Assembly (NCBI GenBank): GCA_003246475.1
Contig: QKAL01000078.1
Span: 1 to 43,858 of the forward strand
Source: Lentisphaerota bacterium
Lineage (GTDB): Bacteria > Verrucomicrobiota > Lentisphaeria > Victivallales > SZUA-371
Reading direction: 5' to 3'
DNA: 43,858 nucleotides
The notes under the pieces were generated by a model. The model was not told the DNA's origin, did not search any database, and saw only the letters and a list, made by a program, of their open reading frames with translations. Below, in pieces: positions 1 to 7,838 of the stretch. Both the position numbers and the translations under genes were made by a program. Position 1 is the stretch's first letter, and each line of letters begins with the position of its first letter.

Positions 1-14
1 AATGAGGTGTGATT

Positions 15-734
15 ATGCTTAATCTCGGGGGAACTGTCGTTCATGTGGCGACGGTGCGGCAGGCGAGAAAAGCCGCGTATCCGCAGCCGCTTGAAGCCGC
101 GTTGCTGGCAGAACAGGCCGGTGCGTGGGGAATCACCGCTCATCTGCGTGAAGACCGGCGGCATATTAACGATGCCGATCTGACTGCGCTGGCACAGCAG
201 GTAACGCGTTTGAACATGGAAATGGCCGTTACGGTCGAGATGCTGGATATCGCCTGCCGTCTTAAACCGCACAGTTGCTGTCTGGTCCCGGAGAAGCGTC
301 AGGAGCTGACTACCGAAGGCGGTCTGGACGTTCTGGGCAATTTTGAATGGATCAATGCCGGGGTCAAGCGGCTGATGGACAACGGGATCATCGTCAGTAT
401 TTTTATCGATCCGGTGATGGCGCAACTGGAAATGGCTGCCAAGACCGGCGCGGAATATGTTGAACTGCATACCGGTTCCTATGCGAATGCGATGGGCGAT
501 GAGGTCAAGGTTGAGCTGGAACGGCTGATCCGTGGAGCGGAATACGCCCATAGCTTGGGATTGAAGGTTAACGCCGGCCATGGTATCGACTATAAGAATA
601 TCGAAGGGATTTTGCAGATCCCGCATCTGAACGAACTCAATATCGGGCATAGTCTGGTCGCACGGGCGATAATGGTCGGCATGCCTCAGGCGGTTAAAGA
701 AATGTTGGCGCCGATGGCGCGTTATCAAGGTTGA
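15..734 (+). CDS. pdxJ: Pyridoxine 5'-phosphate synthase PdxJ
   Basis: PdxJ condenses 1-deoxyxylulose 5-phosphate with 3-amino-2-oxopropyl phosphate to pyridoxine 5'-phosphate, the last ring-forming step of DXP-dependent vitamin B6 synthesis in the cytoplasm. The family signatures are clear: HLREDRRHI (catalytic His and phosphate-binding Arg), CCLVPEKRQELTTEGGLDV, VNAGHG (second catalytic His) and LNIGH near the C-terminus. At 239 residues it has the usual family length. I chose ATG 15 because GAGG at 4-7 sits 7 nt upstream; a GTG at 9 is in frame but lies on the ribosome binding site. An oddity is the N-terminus, which reads LGGTVVH where E. coli PdxJ has LGVNIDH, so two ligand-contacting positions (Asn9 and Asp11 of E. 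coli) are changed. The next gene starts 33 bp downstream on the same strand, so co-transcription is likely. Confidence 0.95.
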   Translation: MLNLGGTVVHVATVRQARKAAYPQPLEAALLAEQAGAWGITAHLREDRRHINDADLTALAQQVTRLNMEMAVTVEMLDIACRLKPHSCCLVPEKRQELTTEGGLDVLGNFEWINAGVKRLMDNGIIVSIFIDPVMAQLEMAAKTGAEYVELHTGSYANAMGDEVKVELERLIRGAEYAHSLGLKVNAGHGIDYKNIEGILQIPHLNELNIGHSLVARAIMVGMPQAVKEMLAPMARYQG

Positions 735-766
735 TCAATTTTTAGTTGCAAAAGGAGTGTGCTCTC

Positions 767-1861
767 ATGGCAGGTTTATTGCATGATGTTCTGGTGGAAG
801 GTGTCAAAAACGGCGCGTCGGACGTCCACATCAAAGAGAACAGCCCGATCCACTTCCGGATTGACGGCGATCTGGTCGATTGTAACTTTATACCCGACAG
901 TGATTTCCTCGACGCGGTCATCAATGAAATGGTTTCTGATCAGGAACATCTGACCAAATTTTTGCAACAGGGCGACCTTGACCTTTCCTATGTCGAACCC
1001 GAGGTCGGCCGTTTCCGTGTCAATATCCACCGGGAACGCGGCGGCAAGTGCATGACCATGCGCCATGTCAAGAGCAAGATCTCCAAGGCGTCGTCGCTGA
1101 ATCTGCCGCCGGTTATCGAAGAGATCGCCGAAGCGCCCCGCGGCATCATCATCCTTGCCGGTACGACCGGTTCGGGTAAATCAACCACGCTGGCGTCGAT
1201 GTTGCAGCATATCAATGAAAAGTTCACTCGCCACATCATTACCATCGAAGATCCGATCGAATATGAATTTTTCGATAATAAATCGTTTTTTGAACAGCGC
1301 GAGGTCGGTATTGATACCATTTCCTTCAACAGTGCGCTGAAGCACGCGTTGCGTCAGGACCCGGACGTCATCATGGTCGGTGAAATGCGCGACCGCGAGA
1401 GTTTCGAAGCCGCGCTGCAGGCCGCTGATACCGGGCACCTGGTCATGAGTACGGTTCACGCTTCGACCGCGCCGCAGACCATCAACCGTATTCTCGACTT
1501 TTACGATCGCGAGGAACAGGATCCTATTCGTGAAGCTTTGGCGGTAAACCTTAAGGCGATCATCGCCCAGCGTCTGGTGCCAAAGGCCTTCGGCGGCGGT
1601 GTGGTTCCGGCGGTAGAAATCATGGTAAACAACCCCACCGTCCGCAAGCTGATCCAGGAAAACAACCTGGAAAAGCTGATGACCGTGATCGAAGGATGCG
1701 GCAACGAAGGGATGCAGACTTTCAATCAGTCGTTGCTGAAGTTTGTTAATGACGGCATGATCACCGAAGAAGACGCTATGGTCAACTCCAACAATCCCGA
1801 CCAGCTCAAGATGAACATGAAGGGCATCTTCCTCGGTTCCGACCGAAGCATTATCGGGTGA
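767..1861 (+). CDS. PilT/PilU-type pilus retraction ATPase
   Basis: This is a hexameric cytoplasmic ATPase of the GspE/PilT superfamily, which powers retraction of type IV pili or acts on related filament systems. Visible motifs are Walker A GTTGSGKST (about residues 132-140), an Asp box (ITIEDPIEYEF), Walker B (DPDVIMVGEMRD) and a His box (HLVMSTVHAS). The C-terminal GMQTFNQSLLKF matches PilT/PilU. The protein has 364 residues, normal for PilT and too short for an assembly ATPase such as PilB. PilT and PilU cannot be separated by eye, since the canonical AIRNLIRE motif is only loosely represented by VRKLIQEN. ATG 767 is preferred because GGAG at 754-757 lies 9 nt upstream. No other pilus assembly gene is adjacent, but three pseudopilin-like genes lie elsewhere in the window. 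Confidence 0.9.
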   Translation: MAGLLHDVLVEGVKNGASDVHIKENSPIHFRIDGDLVDCNFIPDSDFLDAVINEMVSDQEHLTKFLQQGDLDLSYVEPEVGRFRVNIHRERGGKCMTMRHVKSKISKASSLNLPPVIEEIAEAPRGIIILAGTTGSGKSTTLASMLQHINEKFTRHIITIEDPIEYEFFDNKSFFEQREVGIDTISFNSALKHALRQDPDVIMVGEMRDRESFEAALQAADTGHLVMSTVHASTAPQTINRILDFYDREEQDPIREALAVNLKAIIAQRLVPKAFGGGVVPAVEIMVNNPTVRKLIQENNLEKLMTVIEGCGNEGMQTFNQSLLKFVNDGMITEEDAMVNSNNPDQLKMNMKGIFLGSDRSIIG

Positions 1862-1879
1862 TTGCGTTCTTGTTTTTTT

Positions 1880-1918
1880 GCTCCGTTGGCAGTTCCATGT
1901 CAACGGAGCTTTTTCTTT
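1880..1918 (+). terminator. Rho-independent terminator after the PilT-type gene
   Basis: A perfect 9-bp stem, GCTCCGTTG (1880-1888) with CAACGGAGC (1901-1909), is followed directly by TTTTTCTTTT. The T-run is only on the plus-strand side, so it ends the pdxJ-pilT transcript. Confidence 0.9.
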
Positions 1919-2011
1919 TCGGGGGAGGATTGACTTCTGGGTATTTACTATTCACTCAATGACTTTGGGTGTCTGATCGAATAGCTTTCTAAAGGTGTAA
2001 TCCGTCCACCG

Positions 2012-3082
2012 TCAGACTGTACGTCCGATCAGGTACGCGAGGAGCTCTTCAAGCAGTTTGCGATAGGGGTTTTCGGGTAGCGTCATCAGCTTCGCGTGGG
2101 CGTTTCTGATCCGGCTTTCCGATTCCCGGAGGACGAAATCCTCAGCGCCGCTGTCGCGGATCAAAAATCTGGCACGGTCAATTGCCTGACCGGAATAAGA
2201 ATCGCGTCCGAGCAGGCTGAGTAGTTCGCTTTTTCCTTGCGGCGAGAGTGCTTCCAGAGCCTTTATCAGCATGAGGGTGGGCTTGGCTTCGGCAAGATCG
2301 GAGCCGATGGGTTTTCCAAACTTTTCCTGATCGCCATACAACCCCAGCCAGTCATCGCGGTATTGGAAGGCGATTCCGGCATCGGAAGCGTATTCGCCGA
2401 GGGCTTTGATGGCGGGCTGTTCCCGGTCGGCGGAACCCAGTGCGATCATCGCGCCCGTTTCGGCGCAGAATTGGAGCAGGACGCCGGTTTTCAGGTAAAG
2501 CATCCGGTTGACCTGTTCGGTGGAAAGCTTTTCCGGTCCGATCAAGGGGAATTCAACATCCAGCGCCTCGCCGGAGATAAGTTCCCGATTGACGAAATCC
2601 TGCATTCTGAGCGCCAGCTTCAGGGTCAATTCGGCGGAAACCCCGGCTTCGACGGAACGCAGCAGCATACTATTGGCCCACGCCTGTTGCAGGTCTCCGG
2701 TAAGGATGGCGAAGTCGGCGCCGAATTTGGCGGCGGCATTGCCGTCCAGCTTATACGTGTCACAGCTGAACTGTCGCAGGGCTGCATGGGTGGTGGGCTG
2801 CCCGCGGCGGAAGTCGTCGTTATCGATAATGTCGTCATGAACGAGGGTCCAGTTGTGGAAAATCTCCGCCGCGGCTGCGGCGTGGGTGGCGGATTCGGGT
2901 TTGCCGCCGAGCAACCCGCAGCTCCAGAGTACGATGGCGGGACGGAGGCGTTTTCCGCCACGGCAGGGGTAGTCACGGACGGCATCGCGTAGAAATGCCG
3001 GTTCAATGGTGGCGGGAAAGGCATCTTCCCGGATAACGGTATCGATTTGCGCGGCGATATTTTTCAATTCTTCAATAAACAT
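2012..3082 (-). CDS. Polyprenyl (trans-isoprenyl) diphosphate synthase
   Basis: This enzyme elongates allylic diphosphates with isopentenyl diphosphate to make FPP, GGPP or a longer quinone/carrier chain. The class I prenyltransferase hallmarks are present: GGKRLRP (about residues 42-48), the first Asp-rich motif DDIID (83-87) and the second motif YRDDWLGLYGD. The second motif has the DDxxG..GD form rather than classical DDxxD, a variant seen in many bacterial and archaeal GGPP-type enzymes. Chain length cannot be called from sequence alone. The protein has 356 residues. The inner ATG at 3082 is preferred over ATG 3088 because AAGG lies 7 nt upstream of it but only 1 nt from the outer one. 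The gene follows the signalling gene by 23 bp and is probably co-transcribed with it, although no functional link is obvious. Confidence 0.88.
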   Translation of the reverse strand: MFIEELKNIAAQIDTVIREDAFPATIEPAFLRDAVRDYPCRGGKRLRPAIVLWSCGLLGGKPESATHAAAAAEIFHNWTLVHDDIIDNDDFRRGQPTTHAALRQFSCDTYKLDGNAAAKFGADFAILTGDLQQAWANSMLLRSVEAGVSAELTLKLALRMQDFVNRELISGEALDVEFPLIGPEKLSTEQVNRMLYLKTGVLLQFCAETGAMIALGSADREQPAIKALGEYASDAGIAFQYRDDWLGLYGDQEKFGKPIGSDLAEAKPTLMLIKALEALSPQGKSELLSLLGRDSYSGQAIDRARFLIRDSGAEDFVLRESESRIRNAHAKLMTLPENPYRKLLEELLAYLIGRTV

Positions 3083-3105
3083 GGTCATGCCTTGAATGAT
3101 TAATT

Positions 3106-5709
3106 TTAAAAGGTTGATTGTGAGATAAAGTCGGCGGTAATGAGGCTTTCGTTTTCAGCGTCGGCCATGCGGTGGTATTTTTCGAACAGCGAATTGAGAT
3201 TTTCGCAGCAGTTGTTGAAGACCTTGACGATTTCCGGATCGAACTGAGTGCCGGAGCAGCGGTTGATCTCGGCAATCACATCCGGCAGCGACATGCCTTT
3301 TTTATAACAGCGCTTGTTGGAACGCATGGCTTCGAAGGCGTCGATGACGGCGAAGAGCCGCGCTCCGATGCAGATCTCCTGTCCTTGCAGACCGGCGGGA
3401 TAACCGGAACCGTCGAAATGTTCATGGTGCTGATGAATGATGTCGCAGGCATCGGCGAGGAAGGGAATGTTTCTGGCGATCTCATATCCGATTTCGGGGT
3501 GTTTCTTGACCAGATTCATTTCTTCTTCCGAAAGTTTTGCCGGTTTGTTGAGGATGGAAGAGGATATGCCGATTTTGCCGATGTCGTGGAGCAGTGAACC
3601 GTATTTGATGTTGTTGAGCTCCTCTTCGTTGTCAATGCCCATTTCACGGGCGAGGCGGACGGAGAGTATGGATACCATCTGGGAATGGGTGGCGGTATTC
3701 TGCTCGTAAGCATCGAGAATGCTGACGATGGTGGTCATCGTCTTGACGTAAGAATCTTTCAGTTGATCGACGGCGAGCTGTAGCGCCTTGGTCTTGTTCT
3801 GGAGCAGTTCCTCCAGATGGATGTGATACGCGTCGAGGCGGCGTTTGAGCATGCAGCGTTCGACTCCGCTTTCGACGGCGTTAAGCATCTCGTCAAGCTC
3901 GAAAGGTTTCTTGATGATACGGAATGCTCCGGCTTTAAGCGCGGTCATGGAATTGGTGACGGTGGCAAAACCGGTCAACAGAATCACCACTAAATTGGGA
4001 TCGACGTTGTGAATTGCCTGGATCAGTTCCAGACCGTTCATGCCCGGCATGTTGATGTCGGAAATGATGAGGTCGATGTTTTCCGGCGCGGCTTTGATTT
4101 TTTCCAGTGCCTGGATGCCGTTACTCGCGATGTCGGTGTGATATTTCTTACGTTGCAGCAGGGTCTGCAGCATAACCAGTATTTCCTGATTGTCGTCCAC
4201 GATGAGGATGCGGCCCAAGGTCTTTTCTGCCTGTTCCAGTGCGGGTGACGGTCTCTTGAATGCTTTGCCGATAATGCTGACGGCGGCGGCGACCGGGGAT
4301 TTGGCACGGATCATCTCATGGTTGCTGCAATATTGGTTACGGCCGTTTTTCTTGGCCAGATATAGCGCTGCATCGGCGGCTTCGAACAGGGTGGAGACAT
4401 TGCTGATCCCTGGATCGCGGGTGGTCGCCAGGCCGATGGAAATAGTAAAGGTAAGCGGATGTCCGCAGTTTTTGAAGACATGACCCCGGACCTTTTCCAG
4501 CAGTAAGGTGGTGACCTGTCTGGCCTCATCGTGTGACGTGTCGGGCATAATCATGGCAAATTCGTCACCCCCGAACCGAGCTACGATATCTTTGTCCCGG
4601 CTGTGGCTCTTGATCAAACGGGCAAAGTCGCGGATGACCTCGTCACCGATGAAATGACCATAGGAGTCATTAAAATTTTTGAACCGGTCGATATCCATCA
4701 GCATCAGGGTCAGGCAAGTGTCTTTTTCTCGGGCGTTTTCAACGGCTACACGCATGGAACGTTGAAAATACTGGTGATCGTAAAGGCCGGAGAGAGAATC
4801 GTGAATCATCCGGCTGCGGATGTGATTGAAAGTCCGTAACAACATGCACAGCTGCCGCATCAGGGCGAAGATGACTATGATCTCCTGTTCGCCGGCGTGC
4901 TGGCGTGCGCGGTTGGCGGAAATGGTCAGCAGTCCGGTGAGTCGGTCATCTTCGAGTACCGGGATGGCGCAGAGATAATGAAACATGTCGTTGGCGGCGG
5001 AATCCGGAGACAGGAAGTCGGTCCGGATCAAGATCTTATTTGGATTGATGGTTTCTCCGCCGAGATCACGAAAGATGCCGAAAACACGATTTTTCAGATT
5101 ATCGACCAGTTCCGTCGAGATGGTGTTGGCGGCGCAACAGTAGAATGTGTTGCTGTGGCTGTATTCCAGAAAGGTGGTGATCATGCCGGGAAATTCCTCG
5201 GTGAGCCGCCGGGCGATGGCGGACATGATCTCTTCGGCGTCTTCTCCAGCAAGAACTGAGTTGATGAAATCGAGCAGCGCGTTGTAACGGGTAAAATTTT
5301 CCGGCATGGTAAAAACGATGTTCATGCGTTTTTTCCGGCGCTCGACTTCGTTGGTAATAATGAGTTTCAGTCTGTCGTAGTTGATCTCCTCGAAAACCAC
5401 CGGGATGATGCCGGCATGGTCGGCATATTCGACGGGAGGCAGGAAATTTTCGGGAACGACGATGATGACCGGCACCCATGGAGTGATGGCTCTTACCACT
5501 TCGATAAAGCGTTGCTGGTGAGGCCATTTTTCTTCAGATACGCCGACGATGACCGCTTCAAAAAAGTGGTTGATGAAGATTTTTGAATCACAATCGGCTT
5601 CGCTGATCAGGCGGGCATGGAAATCTTCATCGGAGTAAAAGGAATTAAACAGCGGATTGGCCATTTCGGTATGGATCAGAACAAAAATACTGTTTTTATT
5701 TTTTGACAT
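3106..5709 (-). CDS. Bifunctional c-di-GMP protein: GAF-GGDEF-REC-HD-GYP
   Basis: This is an 867-residue cytoplasmic signalling protein. Residues 1-125 resemble a receiver fold without an obvious phospho-acceptor Asp. Residues about 130-290 fit a GAF-like sensor. A diguanylate cyclase domain (about 300-465) has an intact GGDEF motif (380-384) and an RxxD inhibitory site (R371, D374) at the canonical 5-residue spacing. A full receiver domain (about 500-615) has D505/D506, phospho-acceptor D551, T579 and K601. The HD-GYP domain (about 655-830) carries HD (708-709), HHEHFDGSGYPAGL (761-774) and the GYP triplet (769-771). All catalytic motifs look intact, so it could both make and break c-di-GMP, with the receiver between the two activities probably acting as a switch. 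No partner histidine kinase is adjacent. Outputs could include type IV pilus retraction or exopolysaccharide, but that is inference. Confidence 0.93.
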   Translation of the reverse strand: MSKNKNSIFVLIHTEMANPLFNSFYSDEDFHARLISEADCDSKIFINHFFEAVIVGVSEEKWPHQQRFIEVVRAITPWVPVIIVVPENFLPPVEYADHAGIIPVVFEEINYDRLKLIITNEVERRKKRMNIVFTMPENFTRYNALLDFINSVLAGEDAEEIMSAIARRLTEEFPGMITTFLEYSHSNTFYCCAANTISTELVDNLKNRVFGIFRDLGGETINPNKILIRTDFLSPDSAANDMFHYLCAIPVLEDDRLTGLLTISANRARQHAGEQEIIVIFALMRQLCMLLRTFNHIRSRMIHDSLSGLYDHQYFQRSMRVAVENAREKDTCLTLMLMDIDRFKNFNDSYGHFIGDEVIRDFARLIKSHSRDKDIVARFGGDEFAMIMPDTSHDEARQVTTLLLEKVRGHVFKNCGHPLTFTISIGLATTRDPGISNVSTLFEAADAALYLAKKNGRNQYCSNHEMIRAKSPVAAAVSIIGKAFKRPSPALEQAEKTLGRILIVDDNQEILVMLQTLLQRKKYHTDIASNGIQALEKIKAAPENIDLIISDINMPGMNGLELIQAIHNVDPNLVVILLTGFATVTNSMTALKAGAFRIIKKPFELDEMLNAVESGVERCMLKRRLDAYHIHLEELLQNKTKALQLAVDQLKDSYVKTMTTIVSILDAYEQNTATHSQMVSILSVRLAREMGIDNEEELNNIKYGSLLHDIGKIGISSSILNKPAKLSEEEMNLVKKHPEIGYEIARNIPFLADACDIIHQHHEHFDGSGYPAGLQGQEICIGARLFAVIDAFEAMRSNKRCYKKGMSLPDVIAEINRCSGTQFDPEIVKVFNNCCENLNSLFEKYHRMADAENESLITADFISQSTF

Positions 5710-5745
5710 GGTTTAACCGTTTGAATTTATTTCCTTTCCCGTCAT

Positions 5746-5774
5746 ATATTACAGAGTATTGGATTCATTTGCAA
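5746..5774 (-). promoter_or_regulatory. Possible sigma-70 promoter for the c-di-GMP gene
   Basis: On the minus strand TTGCAA (5774-5769) is separated by 17 nt from TAATAT (5751-5746), about 37 bp upstream of the start codon. Each hexamer matches consensus at 4 of 6 positions, so this is a moderate candidate. Confidence 0.4.
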
Positions 5775-5840
5775 GCGTGGGTGTGGAACAAATGGTTAAC
5801 TTACGTTTAAATTTGGGATTTTCGGTGCGAAACGGAGGCG

Positions 5841-7802
5841 ATGGTGACGACTGATGAACTGGAACGGCAACTGAAACGCTGCGTCCGGCGGCCGGGATAT
5901 GCTATTTTTACTGTTTTTCTGGGCGCCTGGGCGGAATCTACCGTTGCATCCCTGGATGATGCGGCCGGTAAGGGGGCCTTGATCCTTTATGTCCATGATG
6001 GCCCTGCCGATCCGTTGTCGGCCGGGCATGACCCGCTTTTTTTTCATACTCCGGCAGATGAAGGCGCTCTGAACGCCATGCTGCCCCGGCTTTTTGATGC
6101 CTTTGCCATAGAAGAGGGGTTTCAGATCAATACCGTGACCCAGAAGGGCTATGAGAAACTGCAGGAATGGATTGTTCCCGTCTTTCACCGCATTTTGTCG
6201 GACGTTAAATTTTCCCGGCATCGCGGCTTGCTTCACCTCCGCTGTATGTTGCGCAACATCCCTTTAATGGGCGGAGAAAAGGTGGTGACTCTGAAACAGC
6301 GCGGTCGCAAGGCGGCGGCGTTGATCTGCGGCGCCGGGCCCTCGCTGGAGTCGCAGTTTGATGTCATCAGAGAGTTTCGGGATCGGTTCTGGCTGATCAG
6401 CGTCGGGCACGCCGCCGGACGTCTGTATGATGCCGGGATCATGCCGGATCTGATTGTGGAAATAGATTCGGAGTGCGGCAGAAACTGGCGTGCCGTCCGC
6501 AGTTTTACCTGTCCGCTGGCGGCAGTGCCGATTGTTGATCCGACGGTGTCTGGTCTTTTTCAGCGGCTGGCATGGTATGGTGAACCTGACCGTGAAAACA
6601 ACCATTTTCTGCGTATGCTGCAGTTGCGGCCGGAACCGGCAGCGGTATCCTGCGGTGTCATCATCACCGCAATCGACCTAGCGTTTAAAATCGGTTTTGA
6701 CTTTGTCGGGATCATAGGCAGCGACTTCTGCCTGGCTTCCGATGGCAGTATGTATGGCGATGCCGAAAATATGGTTGATGGCAATACGCTTCTGCCCGGT
6801 AATCTGGGTGGCAGTGTGGTGTCGCTTCCCGCATTGACCGGGATCAAGACTGCCTTGGAGGGCTATATAGCCGCCAACCGTAGAACGTTGTATAACTGTA
6901 CCAACGGTGGCGCGGTGATCGACGGTGTCAGATGGCTGCCGTTGCCGGAATTTTCCGGCTTTGCCGGGGCATCGCCCCAAATGGAGATCCATTCGGTTCC
7001 GCAGATTCCTGCGATGAGAATGCTGAATCAGGCATGGAACGATCTCGTTACCATGGGGCAACGTGATGAGGTCGGGTCGTGGATCATTGACCGGATTCAT
7101 GGATTTGCCGCGCAGGTAGCGGCCGATGCGCTGCAACCGGAAAAGCTTGGTTCGTTGGCGGACGCGCTGTTGATCGATATAAACCGTGACATTGAAGGCG
7201 ATACCGGTTCTCCGATTGCCGGGCCCTACCGCTTTGCCGCGTTCCGGCGCCATGCCATTGACGCGGTCCGAATCTCCAACCCTGAATATGCGCAGTGGCT
7301 GGAGCGTCCCGAGGCGCATACCGCCGATCCGCGTTTTGTCGTCCGTTCGTGGCTTGAGACGTTGCCTGACGTTCGTATTGCGGCAACGGGGCAGGCGTTG
7401 ACGCAGGGAGACAACCGTGAACATCACGCTCACGAATCGTTGGAACACTTTCTTTCCGGGGCTGATTATGACCGTCAGAAGCATCTGCTGGTGTTTGTTG
7501 CTCCGGGAGACTGGCAGGAGGTGGTGCAATTTGCCCGCAGCCGGCCGGGAGTGCCTTTTATCGTTCTCGACCCGTTCCCGGAGCTGTTCTCCCGGATCAT
7601 CGAATATAGTCTTTTCTGTCATTATTTCCCCGATGACGCGTTGCTGATTGGCGTTAATTCCGAGTTGTTGCGCTGGAAACGTCTCTATCATGGCGGCTGC
7701 CGTGACGCCCGCCGGGCGGGTAAGGAGATACTTCTGCGCGTCAGCCCGGTTCTGGCCGGGTATCCGGAAGTGGCGGCGTTGTTGGCGGAAATGTCTACTT
7801 GA
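5841..7802 (+). CDS. DUF115 / Maf-like (6-hydroxymethylpterin pyrophosphokinase MptE-like) protein, copy 1
   Basis: This 653-residue protein carries a DUF115 (MAF_flag10) domain. The key signature is LICGAGPSLESQ (about 161-172), followed by MPDLIVEIDSE (201-211) and FVGIIGSDFC. Characterised relatives include Campylobacter/Helicobacter Maf proteins, implicated in flagellin glycosylation with nonulosonic acids, and archaeal MptE pterin kinases. Which activity applies here is not determined, and no flagellin gene is nearby. Downstream by 36 bp is an AGE-like protein, which makes a sugar-modification role plausible. A paralogue of nearly equal length (660 aa) sits at 40890-42872. GGAGG at 5834-5838 is only 2 nt from ATG 5841 and 5 nt from an in-frame GTG at 5844, so GTG 5844 may be the true start. 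Confidence 0.75.
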   Translation: MVTTDELERQLKRCVRRPGYAIFTVFLGAWAESTVASLDDAAGKGALILYVHDGPADPLSAGHDPLFFHTPADEGALNAMLPRLFDAFAIEEGFQINTVTQKGYEKLQEWIVPVFHRILSDVKFSRHRGLLHLRCMLRNIPLMGGEKVVTLKQRGRKAAALICGAGPSLESQFDVIREFRDRFWLISVGHAAGRLYDAGIMPDLIVEIDSECGRNWRAVRSFTCPLAAVPIVDPTVSGLFQRLAWYGEPDRENNHFLRMLQLRPEPAAVSCGVIITAIDLAFKIGFDFVGIIGSDFCLASDGSMYGDAENMVDGNTLLPGNLGGSVVSLPALTGIKTALEGYIAANRRTLYNCTNGGAVIDGVRWLPLPEFSGFAGASPQMEIHSVPQIPAMRMLNQAWNDLVTMGQRDEVGSWIIDRIHGFAAQVAADALQPEKLGSLADALLIDINRDIEGDTGSPIAGPYRFAAFRRHAIDAVRISNPEYAQWLERPEAHTADPRFVVRSWLETLPDVRIAATGQALTQGDNREHHAHESLEHFLSGADYDRQKHLLVFVAPGDWQEVVQFARSRPGVPFIVLDPFPELFSRIIEYSLFCHYFPDDALLIGVNSELLRWKRLYHGGCRDARRAGKEILLRVSPVLAGYPEVAALLAEMST

Positions 7803-7838
7803 ACATCAACCAGATCTTCATAAGGAATAAATTTTGAA

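Noticed and set aside
2237-2992. 251-codon plus-strand open frame opposite the polyprenyl synthase gene
   Set aside because: It lies wholly antisense to a clearly conserved gene and has no recognisable motif; it is a shadow of high-GC codon structure.
6678-7691. 337-codon minus-strand open frame inside DUF115 copy 1
   Set aside because: It is antisense to a gene with a clear paralogue and has no protein-family character.
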